From: Massilia kyonggiensis
Lineage (GTDB): Bacteria > Pseudomonadota > Gammaproteobacteria > Burkholderiales > Burkholderiaceae_D
Length of the DNA stretch: 64,000 nucleotides
Assembly: GCF_024756235.1 (NCBI RefSeq)
Contig: NZ_JANUGY010000004.1
Span: forward strand, 496,001-560,000
Direction of reading: 5' to 3'
Shown here: positions 35,296-44,190 of the stretch, piece after piece
Layout: every line of letters begins with the position of its first letter
Numbering within the stretch: position 1 is the first letter of the stretch
The notes under the pieces: model-generated
What the model was told of the DNA's origin: nothing
What the model saw: only the letters and a program-made list of their open reading frames with translations
Databases searched by the model: none
Made by a program: the position numbers and the translations under genes

Positions 35296-36663
35296 ATGCC
35301 CCTCATCCAGCGCGCCGCCAGCCCGATCGTCACCGAAATGCAGGTGATCCCCGTGGCCGGCCGCGACAGCATGCTGCTGAACCTGTGCGGCGCCCACGCC
35401 CCCTACTTCACCCGTATCCTCGTCCTGCTGAAGGACAGCGCGGGCAATACCGGCATGGGCGAGGTGCCCGGCTCGAACGGCATCCTGCGCGCACTGGAGC
35501 GGCTCGTGCCGCTCGTCACGGGCACCGAAGTGGCACGCTACAACCGCACGCTGAACGTGCTGCGCGCGGCGATTTCCGGCGTGAGCCACCAGGTGACGTC
35601 GAGCGCCGAGGAAGCCGTCATGAAGCAGCCGCACGAAATCAACCTGCGCCTGGAAAACGTGGTGACGGCCGTGGAAGCGGCGCTGCTGGACCTGCTGGGC
35701 CAGCACCTCGCGGTGCCGCTGTGCGAGCTGCTCGGCAACGGCCAGCAGCGCACGCACGTGACGATGCTGGCGTACCTGTTCTACATCGGCGACCGCACGC
35801 AGACGGACCTGCCGTATGACGGCGAGGCCGCGAAGGATGGCTGGTACAGGGTGCGCGACGAGGAGGCGTTGAGTCCCGAGCAGATCGCCGACCTGGCCTC
35901 CGCCGCCGTCGACAAGTACGGCTTCCGCGACTTCAAGCTGAAAGGCGGCGTGATGCGCCCGGAAGACGAGGTCGCGGCGGTGGCGGCCATCAAGCGGCGC
36001 TTCCCGGACGCGCGCGCGACGCTGGACCCGAACGGCGCCTGGTCGCTGGCGGAAGCCGTCGCCGCGTGCAAGGGCCAGGGCCACGTGCTGTCGTATGCGG
36101 AAGACCCGTGCGGGCCGGAGGGCGGCTATTCCGGCCGCGAGATCATGGCCGAGTTCAAGCGCGCGACGGGCATCCGCACTGCGACGAACATGGTCGCGAC
36201 GGACTGGCGCCAGATGGCGCACTCGCACCTGCTGGGCGCCGTCGACATTCCGCTGGCCGACCCGCACTTCTGGACCATGCAGGGCTCCGTGCGCCTCGCG
36301 CAGCTGTGCCACGACTGGGGCCTGACGTGGGGCTCGCACTCGAACAACCACTTCGACGTGTCGCTCGCGATGTTCACGCACTGCGCCGCCGCCGCGCCGG
36401 GCGACATCACGGCGATCGACACGCACTGGATCTGGCAGGAAGGCCGCGAGCGGCTGACGACGGAACCGCTGCGGATCGTCGGCGGCCAGGTCGCCGTGCC
36501 GGACGCGCCGGGCCTCGGCGTCAAGCCGGACATGGAGCGCATCGCGGCCGCCCATGAGTTGTACAAGAAGGTGGCCGGCGGCGCGCGCGACGACGCAATG
36601 GCGATGCGCTACCTCGTGCCCGGCTGGCAGTACGACCCGAAGAAGCCGAGCTACGCGCGCTGA
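35296..36663 (+). CDS. gudD: D-glucarate dehydratase, second copy
   Basis: 455 residues, same reaction as the copy at 5545. Active-site residues line up with the E. coli enzyme at a constant offset of nine: K214 and K216 (FKLKGG), D244 (LDPNGAW), E269 (AEDP), N298 (TNMV), D322 (ADPHFW) and H348 (GSHSNNH). A good AGGAG ribosome site precedes the start. It ends 15 bases before the convergent GGDEF-EAL gene. Its own promoter has the LacI-type palindrome, whereas the first copy has GntR-type sites. The two copies are thus under different control, which would let either xylose or uronate signals turn on glucarate use. Confidence 0.94.
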   Translation: MPLIQRAASPIVTEMQVIPVAGRDSMLLNLCGAHAPYFTRILVLLKDSAGNTGMGEVPGSNGILRALERLVPLVTGTEVARYNRTLNVLRAAISGVSHQVTSSAEEAVMKQPHEINLRLENVVTAVEAALLDLLGQHLAVPLCELLGNGQQRTHVTMLAYLFYIGDRTQTDLPYDGEAAKDGWYRVRDEEALSPEQIADLASAAVDKYGFRDFKLKGGVMRPEDEVAAVAAIKRRFPDARATLDPNGAWSLAEAVAACKGQGHVLSYAEDPCGPEGGYSGREIMAEFKRATGIRTATNMVATDWRQMAHSHLLGAVDIPLADPHFWTMQGSVRLAQLCHDWGLTWGSHSNNHFDVSLAMFTHCAAAAPGDITAIDTHWIWQEGRERLTTEPLRIVGGQVAVPDAPGLGVKPDMERIAAAHELYKKVAGGARDDAMAMRYLVPGWQYDPKKPSYAR

Positions 36664-36678
36664 CGCAAGCGCGAGGTG

Positions 36679-39051
36679 TCAGGCGGCCAGCGCCCCCGGC
36701 ACCTCGCACTGCAGGAACTTGTCGAACTCCGGCAGCGCCATCGGCCGCGCGAACAGGTAGCCCTGCGCTTCGTCGCAGCGGCAGGCGCGCAGCGTCTCCA
36801 TCACCTCTTCCGTCTCGATGCCTTCCGCGACCACGGTCAGGCCGAGAGCATGCGCCATGTGGACGAGGGCCGCGACGAAGTCGTCGCCGTTGGGGCACTC
36901 CTCTAGGAAGAACGAGCGGTCCAGCTTCAGCACGTCGACGGGGAAGCGCTTCAGGTACGACAGGCTCGAATAGCCGGTGCCGAAATCGTCCAGCGCCAGC
37001 TTCACGCCGAGGCGCTTGAGGCGGTGGAGCACGTCCACCGATTGGTCGATGTCGTCGATCAGCGCACTCTCCGTCAACTCCAGCTCCAGCGCGCGCGGCG
37101 CGAAACCGGATTCGCGCAACGCCTGTTCGACGTCGGCCACGAGCTCCGCCGACCGCAGCTGGCGCGCGGACACGTTCACGGACACGTGCAGCTGCGTGCC
37201 GTATTTGTCCGAGAGGCGCCTGCCGACGCGGCAGGCCTCGCCCAGCACCCAGCGGCCGATCGCCTCGATGTGGCCGCGCTCTTCCGCGATCGGAATGAAT
37301 TCGAACGGCGACACCTGGCCGAGTTCCGGATGCTTCCAGCGCAGCAGGACTTCCACGCCGCGCAGCCGGAACGTGCGCACGTCGATGCGCGGCTGGTAGT
37401 GCAGCTCGAACTGGCGCAGTTCCAGTGCGCGCCGCAGTGCCGCCTCCACCTGGAGCCGGCGCCGCGCTTCCACGCTCATCTCGGGCTCGAAGAACTGGTA
37501 CGAGCTCGCGCCCAATGCCTTGGCCTTGTACATCGCCGTGTCCGCGTTCTGGAACAGCAGCTCCGGCGTGGCGCCGTCCTGGCCCGAGAGGCTGATGCCG
37601 ATCGACGCGCCCACGCACATCTCGAGCCCGTCGATGTGGAAGGGATTGGTGAGGGTCTCCAGCAGGCGCTGCGCGATGCCGGCGGCGGCCTCGCGGCCCG
37701 CGCAATGGGCCGCCACGACGAATTCGTCGCCGCCCAGCCGCGCGACGACGTCGCCCGGGCGCAGGCACGACTGCAGCCGCAAACCGACCTGCCGCAGCAG
37801 ATGGTCGCCGGCCGCGTGGCCCAGTGAATCGTTGACTTCCTTGAAGCGGTTCAGGTCGATGAACAGCACGGTGGTTTCCGCCTGGCCGCGCGCCTCGCCC
37901 AGCATCGAACGCAGATGGCCGTTCAGCCAGGCGCGGTTGGGCAGGCCGGTGAGGTCGTCGCGTGTGGCCAGCTGCTCAAGGCGCTCCTCGGCGCGCTTGC
38001 GGTCCGTGATGTCGTGGAAGAAGACGGACAGGCCGTCCTCGCGCGCGTACACGCGCACGCTGAGCCACACGCCTTCCGGTTCATAGAATGTCTCGAACGC
38101 CGTGTTCTCGCGCCGTTCCATCGCGCGCCGGTAGATCCGGCCCGTCTCCGTCCCTTCCAGGTCGTTGGCGAGATCCCACAACACCTTGCCGCCCGACGTG
38201 CCGGGCTCCACGCCGGCAAATACCTCCGCCAGCGTGTTGGCGTACGTGATCTCCCAGTCCCGATTGACCGAGAAAAAGCCGTCTTCGATGCTTTCCAGGA
38301 TCGTACGCACGCGCGCGTGCGCGTGCTCGACGCGGTGCAGCATCTCCTTTTCGCGGGTGATGTCGCGCGAGACGAGGACGGCGCCGAACACCGCGCCCGT
38401 GGCGGGGTCCACGACCTTGCGCACCTTGGAGCCCAGCGCGACATAATGGCCGTCGCGGTGGCGCTTGCGCACCTCGACCACGTCGGCGATGTCCTCGCCG
38501 GCGAGGATGCGCGCGAACGCGGCGGCGGCCGGCCCGTGGTCGTCGGGATGGAGGAAGTCGAGGACGCTGCGCCCCACCATGTCCGCCGCGTCCCAGCCCA
38601 CGACGCTCGTGTACGACGGCGACACGTGGATGTAGCGGCCGTCCACGCCGCAGTGCGCGATCAGGTCCATGCTGTGGTCGACGATGAGGCGGTGCTCCGC
38701 TTCGCTCAGCAGCGCGCGGTCGAGCGTGACCTTCTGCTCCGTGACGTCGGCAAACGCGCCGGACCAGCCACCCGCATCGACGCGCGGCAGGCCGGACACG
38801 ACGACGCGGTGCACGCTGCCGTCCGCGCAGGGGATCTCGACTTCACAGTGGAAAGGCGCGGACTGCGCCAGCGCATCCGCGACGCGGTCCGCCGCCTGCG
38901 CGTCCGCAGCGTACAAATGTACCCAGTCCTGCAGGCGCATCGCGACCGCGAATGGCGGCAGTGCTCCCGGCCCGTGGTCGACGACAGACGTGCAGGCGCC
39001 CTCCGTATCCGTGGTCCAGATGCTCGCGATAAACGTTGTCGGCTGTGGCAT
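36679..39051 (-). CDS. PAS-GGDEF-EAL cyclic di-GMP protein
   Basis: About 790 residues, cytoplasmic with no membrane segment. Three PAS-type sensor segments fill the N-terminal half (about 1-355). A GGDEF domain follows with intact GGDEF (RLGGDEFVVA), and then an EAL domain. The EAL signature reads EVL (GVEVLLRW), with ELTES and DDFGTGYSSLSYLKRF intact, so phosphodiesterase activity is plausible. Start taken at the ATG at 39051; an in-frame ATG at 39102 is possible and neither has a strong ribosome site. No link to the sugar genes is shown except adjacency. Confidence 0.85.
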   Translation of the reverse strand: MPQPTTFIASIWTTDTEGACTSVVDHGPGALPPFAVAMRLQDWVHLYAADAQAADRVADALAQSAPFHCEVEIPCADGSVHRVVVSGLPRVDAGGWSGAFADVTEQKVTLDRALLSEAEHRLIVDHSMDLIAHCGVDGRYIHVSPSYTSVVGWDAADMVGRSVLDFLHPDDHGPAAAAFARILAGEDIADVVEVRKRHRDGHYVALGSKVRKVVDPATGAVFGAVLVSRDITREKEMLHRVEHAHARVRTILESIEDGFFSVNRDWEITYANTLAEVFAGVEPGTSGGKVLWDLANDLEGTETGRIYRRAMERRENTAFETFYEPEGVWLSVRVYAREDGLSVFFHDITDRKRAEERLEQLATRDDLTGLPNRAWLNGHLRSMLGEARGQAETTVLFIDLNRFKEVNDSLGHAAGDHLLRQVGLRLQSCLRPGDVVARLGGDEFVVAAHCAGREAAAGIAQRLLETLTNPFHIDGLEMCVGASIGISLSGQDGATPELLFQNADTAMYKAKALGASSYQFFEPEMSVEARRRLQVEAALRRALELRQFELHYQPRIDVRTFRLRGVEVLLRWKHPELGQVSPFEFIPIAEERGHIEAIGRWVLGEACRVGRRLSDKYGTQLHVSVNVSARQLRSAELVADVEQALRESGFAPRALELELTESALIDDIDQSVDVLHRLKRLGVKLALDDFGTGYSSLSYLKRFPVDVLKLDRSFFLEECPNGDDFVAALVHMAHALGLTVVAEGIETEEVMETLRACRCDEAQGYLFARPMALPEFDKFLQCEVPGALAA

Positions 39052-39220
39052 GGGATTCTGAAAAGGTGGGAAACAGTATCCTGAGCCGTCATTATGCGTC
39101 ATGCCTATTGCCGTGGGACAAGGCTTACGTAAATTCAGCTCAGGGATGTTGCCCGCCAACAACTCAGAATGGCAGCGCGGGGCGGGCCGGCAGAGTGCCG
39201 GCACCGCGTGGGGAAAAAGA

Positions 39221-40180
39221 TTACTGGCGCAGCAGCGTGCGCAGGGTGCGCGACAGGTCCTCGGCCGAGAACTTGGCGACGTAGGCGTCGGCGCGGACGT
39301 TCTTGACGTGTTCCTCGTTCGTCGTGCCGGACAGCGACGAGTGGATCACGACCGGCATGTTGCCGAAGCGCGCGTTCGACTTGATGTTGCGGGTCAACGT
39401 AAAGCCGTCCATTTCCGGCATCTCGAGGTCGGTCAGCACGAGGGCGACCTTGTCGTGCACGGTCTTGCCTTCGGCTTCCGCCGCCTCGGCGATGTGGTTC
39501 AGCTGGTCCCAGCATTCCTTGCCGCTCTTGGTCATCACGAACGGCAGGCCCATCGCGTCCAGGCCCTGCTCGATCAGCGCGCGCGCGACGACGGAATCGT
39601 CCGCCGCCAGGATCACGGCGCCCGGCTTCAGCTTCATCTTCGCGCCGACGGCCTGTTCGATGTTCTCCGTCGCCGCCTCCGGATTCAGGTTGCGCAGGAT
39701 CGTCTCGACGTCCAGCACCTGGGCCAGGCGGGCCGGCTGGCCGTCCACCGCTTCCAGGCGCGCGATGCTCGTGACCATGCCGCTGCCGGCGCTCTTCTCG
39801 GCCGACATCACCTGGGTCCAGTCGAGGCGCACGATCTCTTCCACGCTCTCGACGGCGAACGCCTGCGTGGTGCGCGCGAATTCCGTCACCAGCATGATGT
39901 TCAGGCCGGTCTTGGGCGTGACGCCGGCGATGCCCGGCAGGTCCAGGACCTGGATGATCTGGCCGCGCAGGTTGACCACGCCGAGGACGTGATCCGGCGC
40001 GCCGGCCACCTTGGTGATCGTCGGCATGGCGACGATCTCGCGGATTTTAAAGACGTTAATGCCGAACAGCTCGCTGTGCTCGCCGCTGGCGTCGCCGCCG
40101 AGACGGAAAAGCAAAAGCTCGAATTTGTTCGTGCCCGTGAGATTGCTGCGCTCGTCGACTTCCTGCTGAACCGATTTCAT
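39221..40180 (-). CDS. cheV: Chemotaxis coupling protein CheV
   Basis: 319 residues: an N-terminal CheW-like domain (about 15-165, VVNLRGQIIQVLDLPGI) and a C-terminal receiver domain (about 185-315) with the phospho-acceptor in VLTDLEMPEMDGF. CheV couples chemoreceptors to CheA and tunes adaptation by phosphorylation. Start taken at ATG 40180 after a GGGATGGGAC stretch; 40192 is an alternative adding four residues. It stands alone, away from other chemotaxis genes. Confidence 0.92.
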   Translation of the reverse strand: MKSVQQEVDERSNLTGTNKFELLLFRLGGDASGEHSELFGINVFKIREIVAMPTITKVAGAPDHVLGVVNLRGQIIQVLDLPGIAGVTPKTGLNIMLVTEFARTTQAFAVESVEEIVRLDWTQVMSAEKSAGSGMVTSIARLEAVDGQPARLAQVLDVETILRNLNPEAATENIEQAVGAKMKLKPGAVILAADDSVVARALIEQGLDAMGLPFVMTKSGKECWDQLNHIAEAAEAEGKTVHDKVALVLTDLEMPEMDGFTLTRNIKSNARFGNMPVVIHSSLSGTTNEEHVKNVRADAYVAKFSAEDLSRTLRTLLRQ

Positions 40181-40323
40181 GTCCCATCCCAAAAAGGTTG
40201 ATTCTTTTGGGAAATTCTAGACGCGAACTGCGTGTCGGTGTAAAGACCAGCAAGAATCTCCGTCACTTTTTGGTGATTTCGCACCAAAAAACCACACACA
40301 TTTGATGAAATCGTAACGACCGG

Positions 40324-41283
40324 TCACGTTGTCGAGGCCTGCGCGTCCACCTCGCGCAACGCCTGCCGCGCCATCTCGAGGATGCCTTCGAACGACTTGG
40401 CCGCCGCAATGAAGCGGCCGTTGTGGCAAAAGCCCGCATCCGGCACGCCCGTGACGGCGGCCAGGTCGGCGTCGCGCAAACCCGCCCAGGCCGCGGGCAG
40501 GTCGGCGCGCGCATCGAAGCTCTCCGCGCTGACGGGCACCGTGTGGATCATGTGGCGCTGCTCGGCCAGGCTGTAGCTGATGACGAACAACACCTTCGGC
40601 ATCTCCTTGCGCACGATGGCCGTCCAGGGCAACGCGGCATTCTTCAGGTACAGCACCCGGCCGCCTTCGAGCACCTCGGCATGGCGCACCTGCTCGACCG
40701 CGAGCAGCGCGCCCACGCGGTACTTCACCGCATTGATCATCAGGTCCGTGAGCAGGCCCAGCACGCGGCGGAACTGCTCGTCGCGGTAGGCCTCGGCCGC
40801 CGGGCCATAGCCCAGGCGCTGCTCGTCGAGCCAGTTCGGATTGAAGCCGGAGACGATGGCCGACAGCCCGTAGCTGCCCGGGGCGTTGCGCGCGGCGCCC
40901 ACGTCCGACAGGTCGAGGTATTGGACGACGTCCGCGTCGATCGCATACGCCATCTGCTGCGCGCCCTCCTCCGACAACTTGTAGCCTGCGTGCCGTTCGG
41001 CCAGCAGCGCCACGCAGCGCGCGCCGTATTCGCGCCACACGAGGCCGGCGCTAGCATACGGCACGCCGCTCATGCGGGCGCCGTCGAAGCCCTTCTGGTG
41101 GTGGTCGAAGCGGCCCGCGGCCGGGTTCCATTCGCCGCCCACGTCGATGGCGACGTCGGCCCGCGCGATGATGGCGGGGTCGCGCGTGCGCACGAGCTCC
41201 GCGTCCGGGTACAACAACAGCAGGACGGCCACGGCCCACGCATCGTCCGCGTGGAATTTACCGCTGTGGGTCACGATCAGCAT
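40324..41283 (-). CDS. MYG1 family protein (predicted DHH-like exonuclease/phosphoesterase)
   Basis: 319 residues. The N-terminal THSGKFHADDAWA motif, the DVGGEWNPAAGRFDHHQKGFDGAR block and the YAIDADVVQYLD block define the MYG1/UPF0160 family, whose eukaryotic members are 3'-5' RNA exonucleases. The bacterial role is not known to me. The reading frame continues upstream of the ATG at 41283, but this start lines up with the family N-terminus. It is divergent from the second S51 peptidase, 102 bases away. Confidence 0.85.
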   Translation of the reverse strand: MLIVTHSGKFHADDAWAVAVLLLLYPDAELVRTRDPAIIARADVAIDVGGEWNPAAGRFDHHQKGFDGARMSGVPYASAGLVWREYGARCVALLAERHAGYKLSEEGAQQMAYAIDADVVQYLDLSDVGAARNAPGSYGLSAIVSGFNPNWLDEQRLGYGPAAEAYRDEQFRRVLGLLTDLMINAVKYRVGALLAVEQVRHAEVLEGGRVLYLKNAALPWTAIVRKEMPKVLFVISYSLAEQRHMIHTVPVSAESFDARADLPAAWAGLRDADLAAVTGVPDAGFCHNGRFIAAAKSFEGILEMARQALREVDAQASTT

Positions 41284-41385
41284 TCTGGCTCCAATCTGGG
41301 TGCATACCCCGATGATACCGGCTTTGGCGGCAAGGCCGGGCACGCGTATGATGATGGGTGTTCCCATCCGCATCGAGACAAGCCC

Positions 41386-42618
41386 ATGCCGCTCCGCTTC
41401 CCGACCCTTCCCCTCGCTTTCGTGCTGAGCCTCGGCCTGGCACCGGCCGCCGCGCGCGCGGACGCGCAGGCTCCTGCGGGCGCGGCCAAGGGCTCGCTCG
41501 TGATCGCGGGCGGCGCGCTGCGTGCCGACAACGCGCCCGTCTGGAAAAAGATCGTCGAACTGGCCGGGGGCCGCGGCGCGCGCATCGCCGTGTTCCCGAC
41601 GGCGGCCGGCAATCCGGAGCGCTCCGGCCGCCTGACGGCCGAGATCCTGGCCAGCTACGGCGCCCGACCCTTCGTCGTGCCGCTGTCCGCGAAGCTGGCC
41701 GGTACCGACGTGCGCCGGGCCGCCGACGACCCGCAGCTGGCGGCCAGCGTGCGCGCGGCCGGCGGCGCGTTCTTCACGGGCGGCGACCAGGGCCGTATCA
41801 CGGCCGCGCTGCGCCATGCGGACGGCGGCAACAGCGCCGTGCTGGACGCATTGTGGCACCTGTACCGGCGCGGCGGCGTCATCGCCGGCACGAGCGCAGG
41901 CGCCGCCATCATGAGCAAGACGATGTTCTACGAAGGCCGCGCGCCGCTGCCCACGCTGCGCGACGGCATCACGGACGGCCGCGACATCGCGCCGGGCCTC
42001 GGCTTCATCGGCGACGACGTGTTCGTCGACCAGCATCTGCTGATCCGCGGCCGCTTCGCCCGCATGCTCCCGGCGATGCTGGCCAAGCACTACCGGCTGG
42101 GCCTCGGCATCGACGAGAACACGGCCGCCGTGGTCGCGCCGGACCGGTCGATCGCCGTCATCGGGTACAAGGGCGCGCTGCTCCTCGACCTGGGCCAGGC
42201 CACCGTGGACACGGCGCGCACCGGCTTCAATGTCACCGGTGCCCGCATCAGCTACCTGGACAGCGGCGACCGCTACGACCCGGCCAGCGGCCGCTTCACG
42301 CCGGGCCCGGACAAGGAAAAGGTCGACCCGGCCGACCCGACGTACCGCGGCCCGCTGTTCGCCCCCGACATCCTCGGCAACACGGCCGTCGTCGACCTGT
42401 TGATGAAGCTGTGCGACAGCGACCAGGCCCGCGCCACCGGCATCGCGTTCGGCGACCCGGACGGCGCGGCGGCCGACCGCGGCTTCGAGTTCACGTTTAC
42501 GCGCACGCCGGAGAGCGAGGGCTTCACGTCGAACCGGGCCGATACCTATTCCGTGTACCGCGTGCGCATGGACGTACGGCCCGTGAAGCTGGCGTTGCCG
42601 CTGTACCGCGTGGAATGA
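41386..42618 (+). CDS. Exported cyanophycinase-like peptidase, family S51, second copy
   Basis: 410 residues with a Sec signal (MPLRFPTLPLAFVLSLGL, ending near AARA). The S51 motifs are IAGGAL, FFTGGDQGRI and the nucleophile elbow AGTSAGAAIMS, then the GIDENTAAVV block. It is closer to extracellular CphE-type enzymes than the protein at 29194, with no obvious C-terminal extension. It would digest cyanophycin or similar beta-linked aspartyl peptides outside the cytoplasm. No cyanophycin synthetase gene is in the window. Confidence 0.85.
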   Translation: MPLRFPTLPLAFVLSLGLAPAAARADAQAPAGAAKGSLVIAGGALRADNAPVWKKIVELAGGRGARIAVFPTAAGNPERSGRLTAEILASYGARPFVVPLSAKLAGTDVRRAADDPQLAASVRAAGGAFFTGGDQGRITAALRHADGGNSAVLDALWHLYRRGGVIAGTSAGAAIMSKTMFYEGRAPLPTLRDGITDGRDIAPGLGFIGDDVFVDQHLLIRGRFARMLPAMLAKHYRLGLGIDENTAAVVAPDRSIAVIGYKGALLLDLGQATVDTARTGFNVTGARISYLDSGDRYDPASGRFTPGPDKEKVDPADPTYRGPLFAPDILGNTAVVDLLMKLCDSDQARATGIAFGDPDGAAADRGFEFTFTRTPESEGFTSNRADTYSVYRVRMDVRPVKLALPLYRVE

Positions 42619-42639
42619 GGGCCCTCGCTCAGGCTCGCA

Positions 42640-43209
42640 TCAGGAGCCGGGCCCTCTTGTCAACCGCTCAGCGGCCGCGAGGACATCGCGCAGGTTCATG
42701 CGAAGGTAGTCCGTATTCCCGACATATCCCGCAAGCGCCTCTTCGGCACGTCGCTCGATCTCCTCGGCGGAGATCTGAAAACGCGAAATAACTTCCACAA
42801 TATCTTGTGCGTCTGGCCCTGAGTAACGAGCGATTTTGCTAATGATGAGGTCAAGCGGATTCAGGACGTAGACGTGCACGAGTTCAGTTCCGATCGGCAC
42901 AGGGACCGCATCCTGCAGATAGTCCTCATGCATGAGCGCGAAACTACTGTTGTAACTTGGATCGAGATAAAGCATATCGCCGTTCTTCGTCTCGACGATA
43001 AGATCCGCTGGCAAAAGAATCCGCTTCGAAAACTCTGCATCGACATCCGTCGTGACACGCGCGGCGGTATACAAATGAATCGCCATCCCCCCTGCGATGA
43101 CCATATTGATCGGCTCACGCAAGTCGGTACGCCTTTCGAGCTCACGGATGAGCGTACGAAGCCCTTCCGCTAATTCTGTATGTGTTGCAAATTCGACCGG
43201 CGTTACCAC
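42640..43209 (-). CDS. DUF6036-like nucleotidyltransferase
   Basis: 189 residues with a GTG start. The motif GGMAIHLYTAARVTTDVDAEF is the G-G-x-A/H ... R.T.D.D pattern of minimal nucleotidyltransferases (MNT/DUF6036, related to the AbiEii toxin fold). It overlaps the 98-residue upstream gene by 7 bases. Base composition is visibly lower in GC than the flanks, which suggests transfer. Such pairs often behave as toxin-antitoxin or phage-defence modules, with the nucleotidyltransferase as toxin or antitoxin; here that is inference. Confidence 0.65.
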   Translation of the reverse strand: MVTPVEFATHTELAEGLRTLIRELERRTDLREPINMVIAGGMAIHLYTAARVTTDVDAEFSKRILLPADLIVETKNGDMLYLDPSYNSSFALMHEDYLQDAVPVPIGTELVHVYVLNPLDLIISKIARYSGPDAQDIVEVISRFQISAEEIERRAEEALAGYVGNTDYLRMNLRDVLAAAERLTRGPGS

Positions 43210-43499
43210 GTGCGCACCCCGGCCAGGCGTTTTTCCAGCAGCTGCCGCAGACGCGGAACATCCGCCACCAGGCCGTCGCTCACAACCTGCGGGAACGGAC
43301 GGGGTATGACGGCTGTCTGCGCATAAAACCGGCGTGATGCCTCGTCGAGAAAATCGGCCGCGCCGCGATACTTCGTCTTCAAAAGTTGTGCTGACAACCT
43401 ATACACATCGGCTTCCCGATCGGACGCCGGAGGGCGACGATGTGCCACTGCATCCGCTAATGAATCCACAAGCAGAGCCTCAGTTTCTCTCGTCCACAT
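43203..43499 (-). CDS. Small partner of the nucleotidyltransferase, unknown function
   Basis: 98 residues, mostly helical in appearance, no domain I recognise. It contains KYRGAADFLDEASRRFY. Its stop overlaps the nucleotidyltransferase start by 7 bases, so the two are translated together. The lower GC content is shared with its partner. Confidence 0.6.
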   Translation of the reverse strand: MWTRETEALLVDSLADAVAHRRPPASDREADVYRLSAQLLKTKYRGAADFLDEASRRFYAQTAVIPRPFPQVVSDGLVADVPRLRQLLEKRLAGVRTW

Positions 43500-43598
43500 C
43501 GCATTCTCCTATGGTCGTGCAAGAGCCCGCTCAACGCCGGCCCGGCATGTCGATACTATCATGCCGACTCGCCGCTCATTCCAGTCGGCCTCAATCCG

Positions 43599-44084
43599 TC
43601 AGCGCGCGATCGACACCGCCAGCGTCTCCTTGACCTCTTCCATCACGACGTAGCTCTTCGACTGCCCGCCGTCCGCCACGTGCAGGATCTCGCCCAGCAG
43701 GCGGCGGTATTCCGTCATCTCCGGAATGCGCGCCTTGATCAGGTAATCGAAATCGCCCGAGACGAGATGGCATTCCATCACCTCGGGAATCGACAGCATC
43801 GCGCGGCGGAAGCGCTCGAACGCCTGCTCGGACTTCTGGCGCAGCGTGATTTCCACGAACACGAGGATCTGCAGCCCCAGCGCCCGCGGCGCCACGCGCG
43901 CGTGGTAGCCCGCGATGACGCCGTCGCGCTCCATGCGCTTGACGCGCTCGATGCAGGGCGTCAGCGACAGGCCCACGCGCTCCGCGAGGTCCTTCATCAC
44001 GATGCGGCCGTCGTCCTGCAGGATGGAGAGGATGTGCAGGTCGATGCGGTCCAGCACACGGTTCGAGTCTTTTTGCACGCGCAT
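43599..44084 (-). CDS. Lrp/AsnC-family regulator, probable activator of dadAX
   Basis: 161 residues: an N-terminal helix-turn-helix (about 14-60, MKDLAERVGLSLTPCIERVKRM) and a C-terminal RAM ligand domain (about 70-155). It is divergent from dadA over a 106-base AT-rich gap, the usual arrangement for a DadR/BkdR-type Lrp regulator that responds to alanine. Confidence 0.9.
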   Translation of the reverse strand: MRVQKDSNRVLDRIDLHILSILQDDGRIVMKDLAERVGLSLTPCIERVKRMERDGVIAGYHARVAPRALGLQILVFVEITLRQKSEQAFERFRRAMLSIPEVMECHLVSGDFDYLIKARIPEMTEYRRLLGEILHVADGGQSKSYVVMEEVKETLAVSIAR

Positions 44085-44190
44085 GATTTTTCACTAAAAA
44101 GTTAATCGCAAACCGAAACAATTATCGCATTCTGACTACTACAATGAAAACAATTTCTAATTCCAGAATAACAGAGACACAAGGAAAGCT
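44085..44190. promoter_or_regulatory. Divergent promoter region of the Lrp regulator and dadAX
   Basis: An AT-rich 106-base gap with repeated A/T tracts such as ATTTTTCACTAAAAAG and GAAAACAATTTCTAATTCC. The composition suits Lrp-type binding. An AAGGA ribosome site precedes dadA at its right end. Exact operator positions cannot be read by eye. Confidence 0.5.

Noticed and set aside
42619..42660. GGGCCC repeats between the second S51 gene and the nucleotidyltransferase
   Set aside because: The arms are about 25 bases apart and there is no T-run, so I do not call a terminator.
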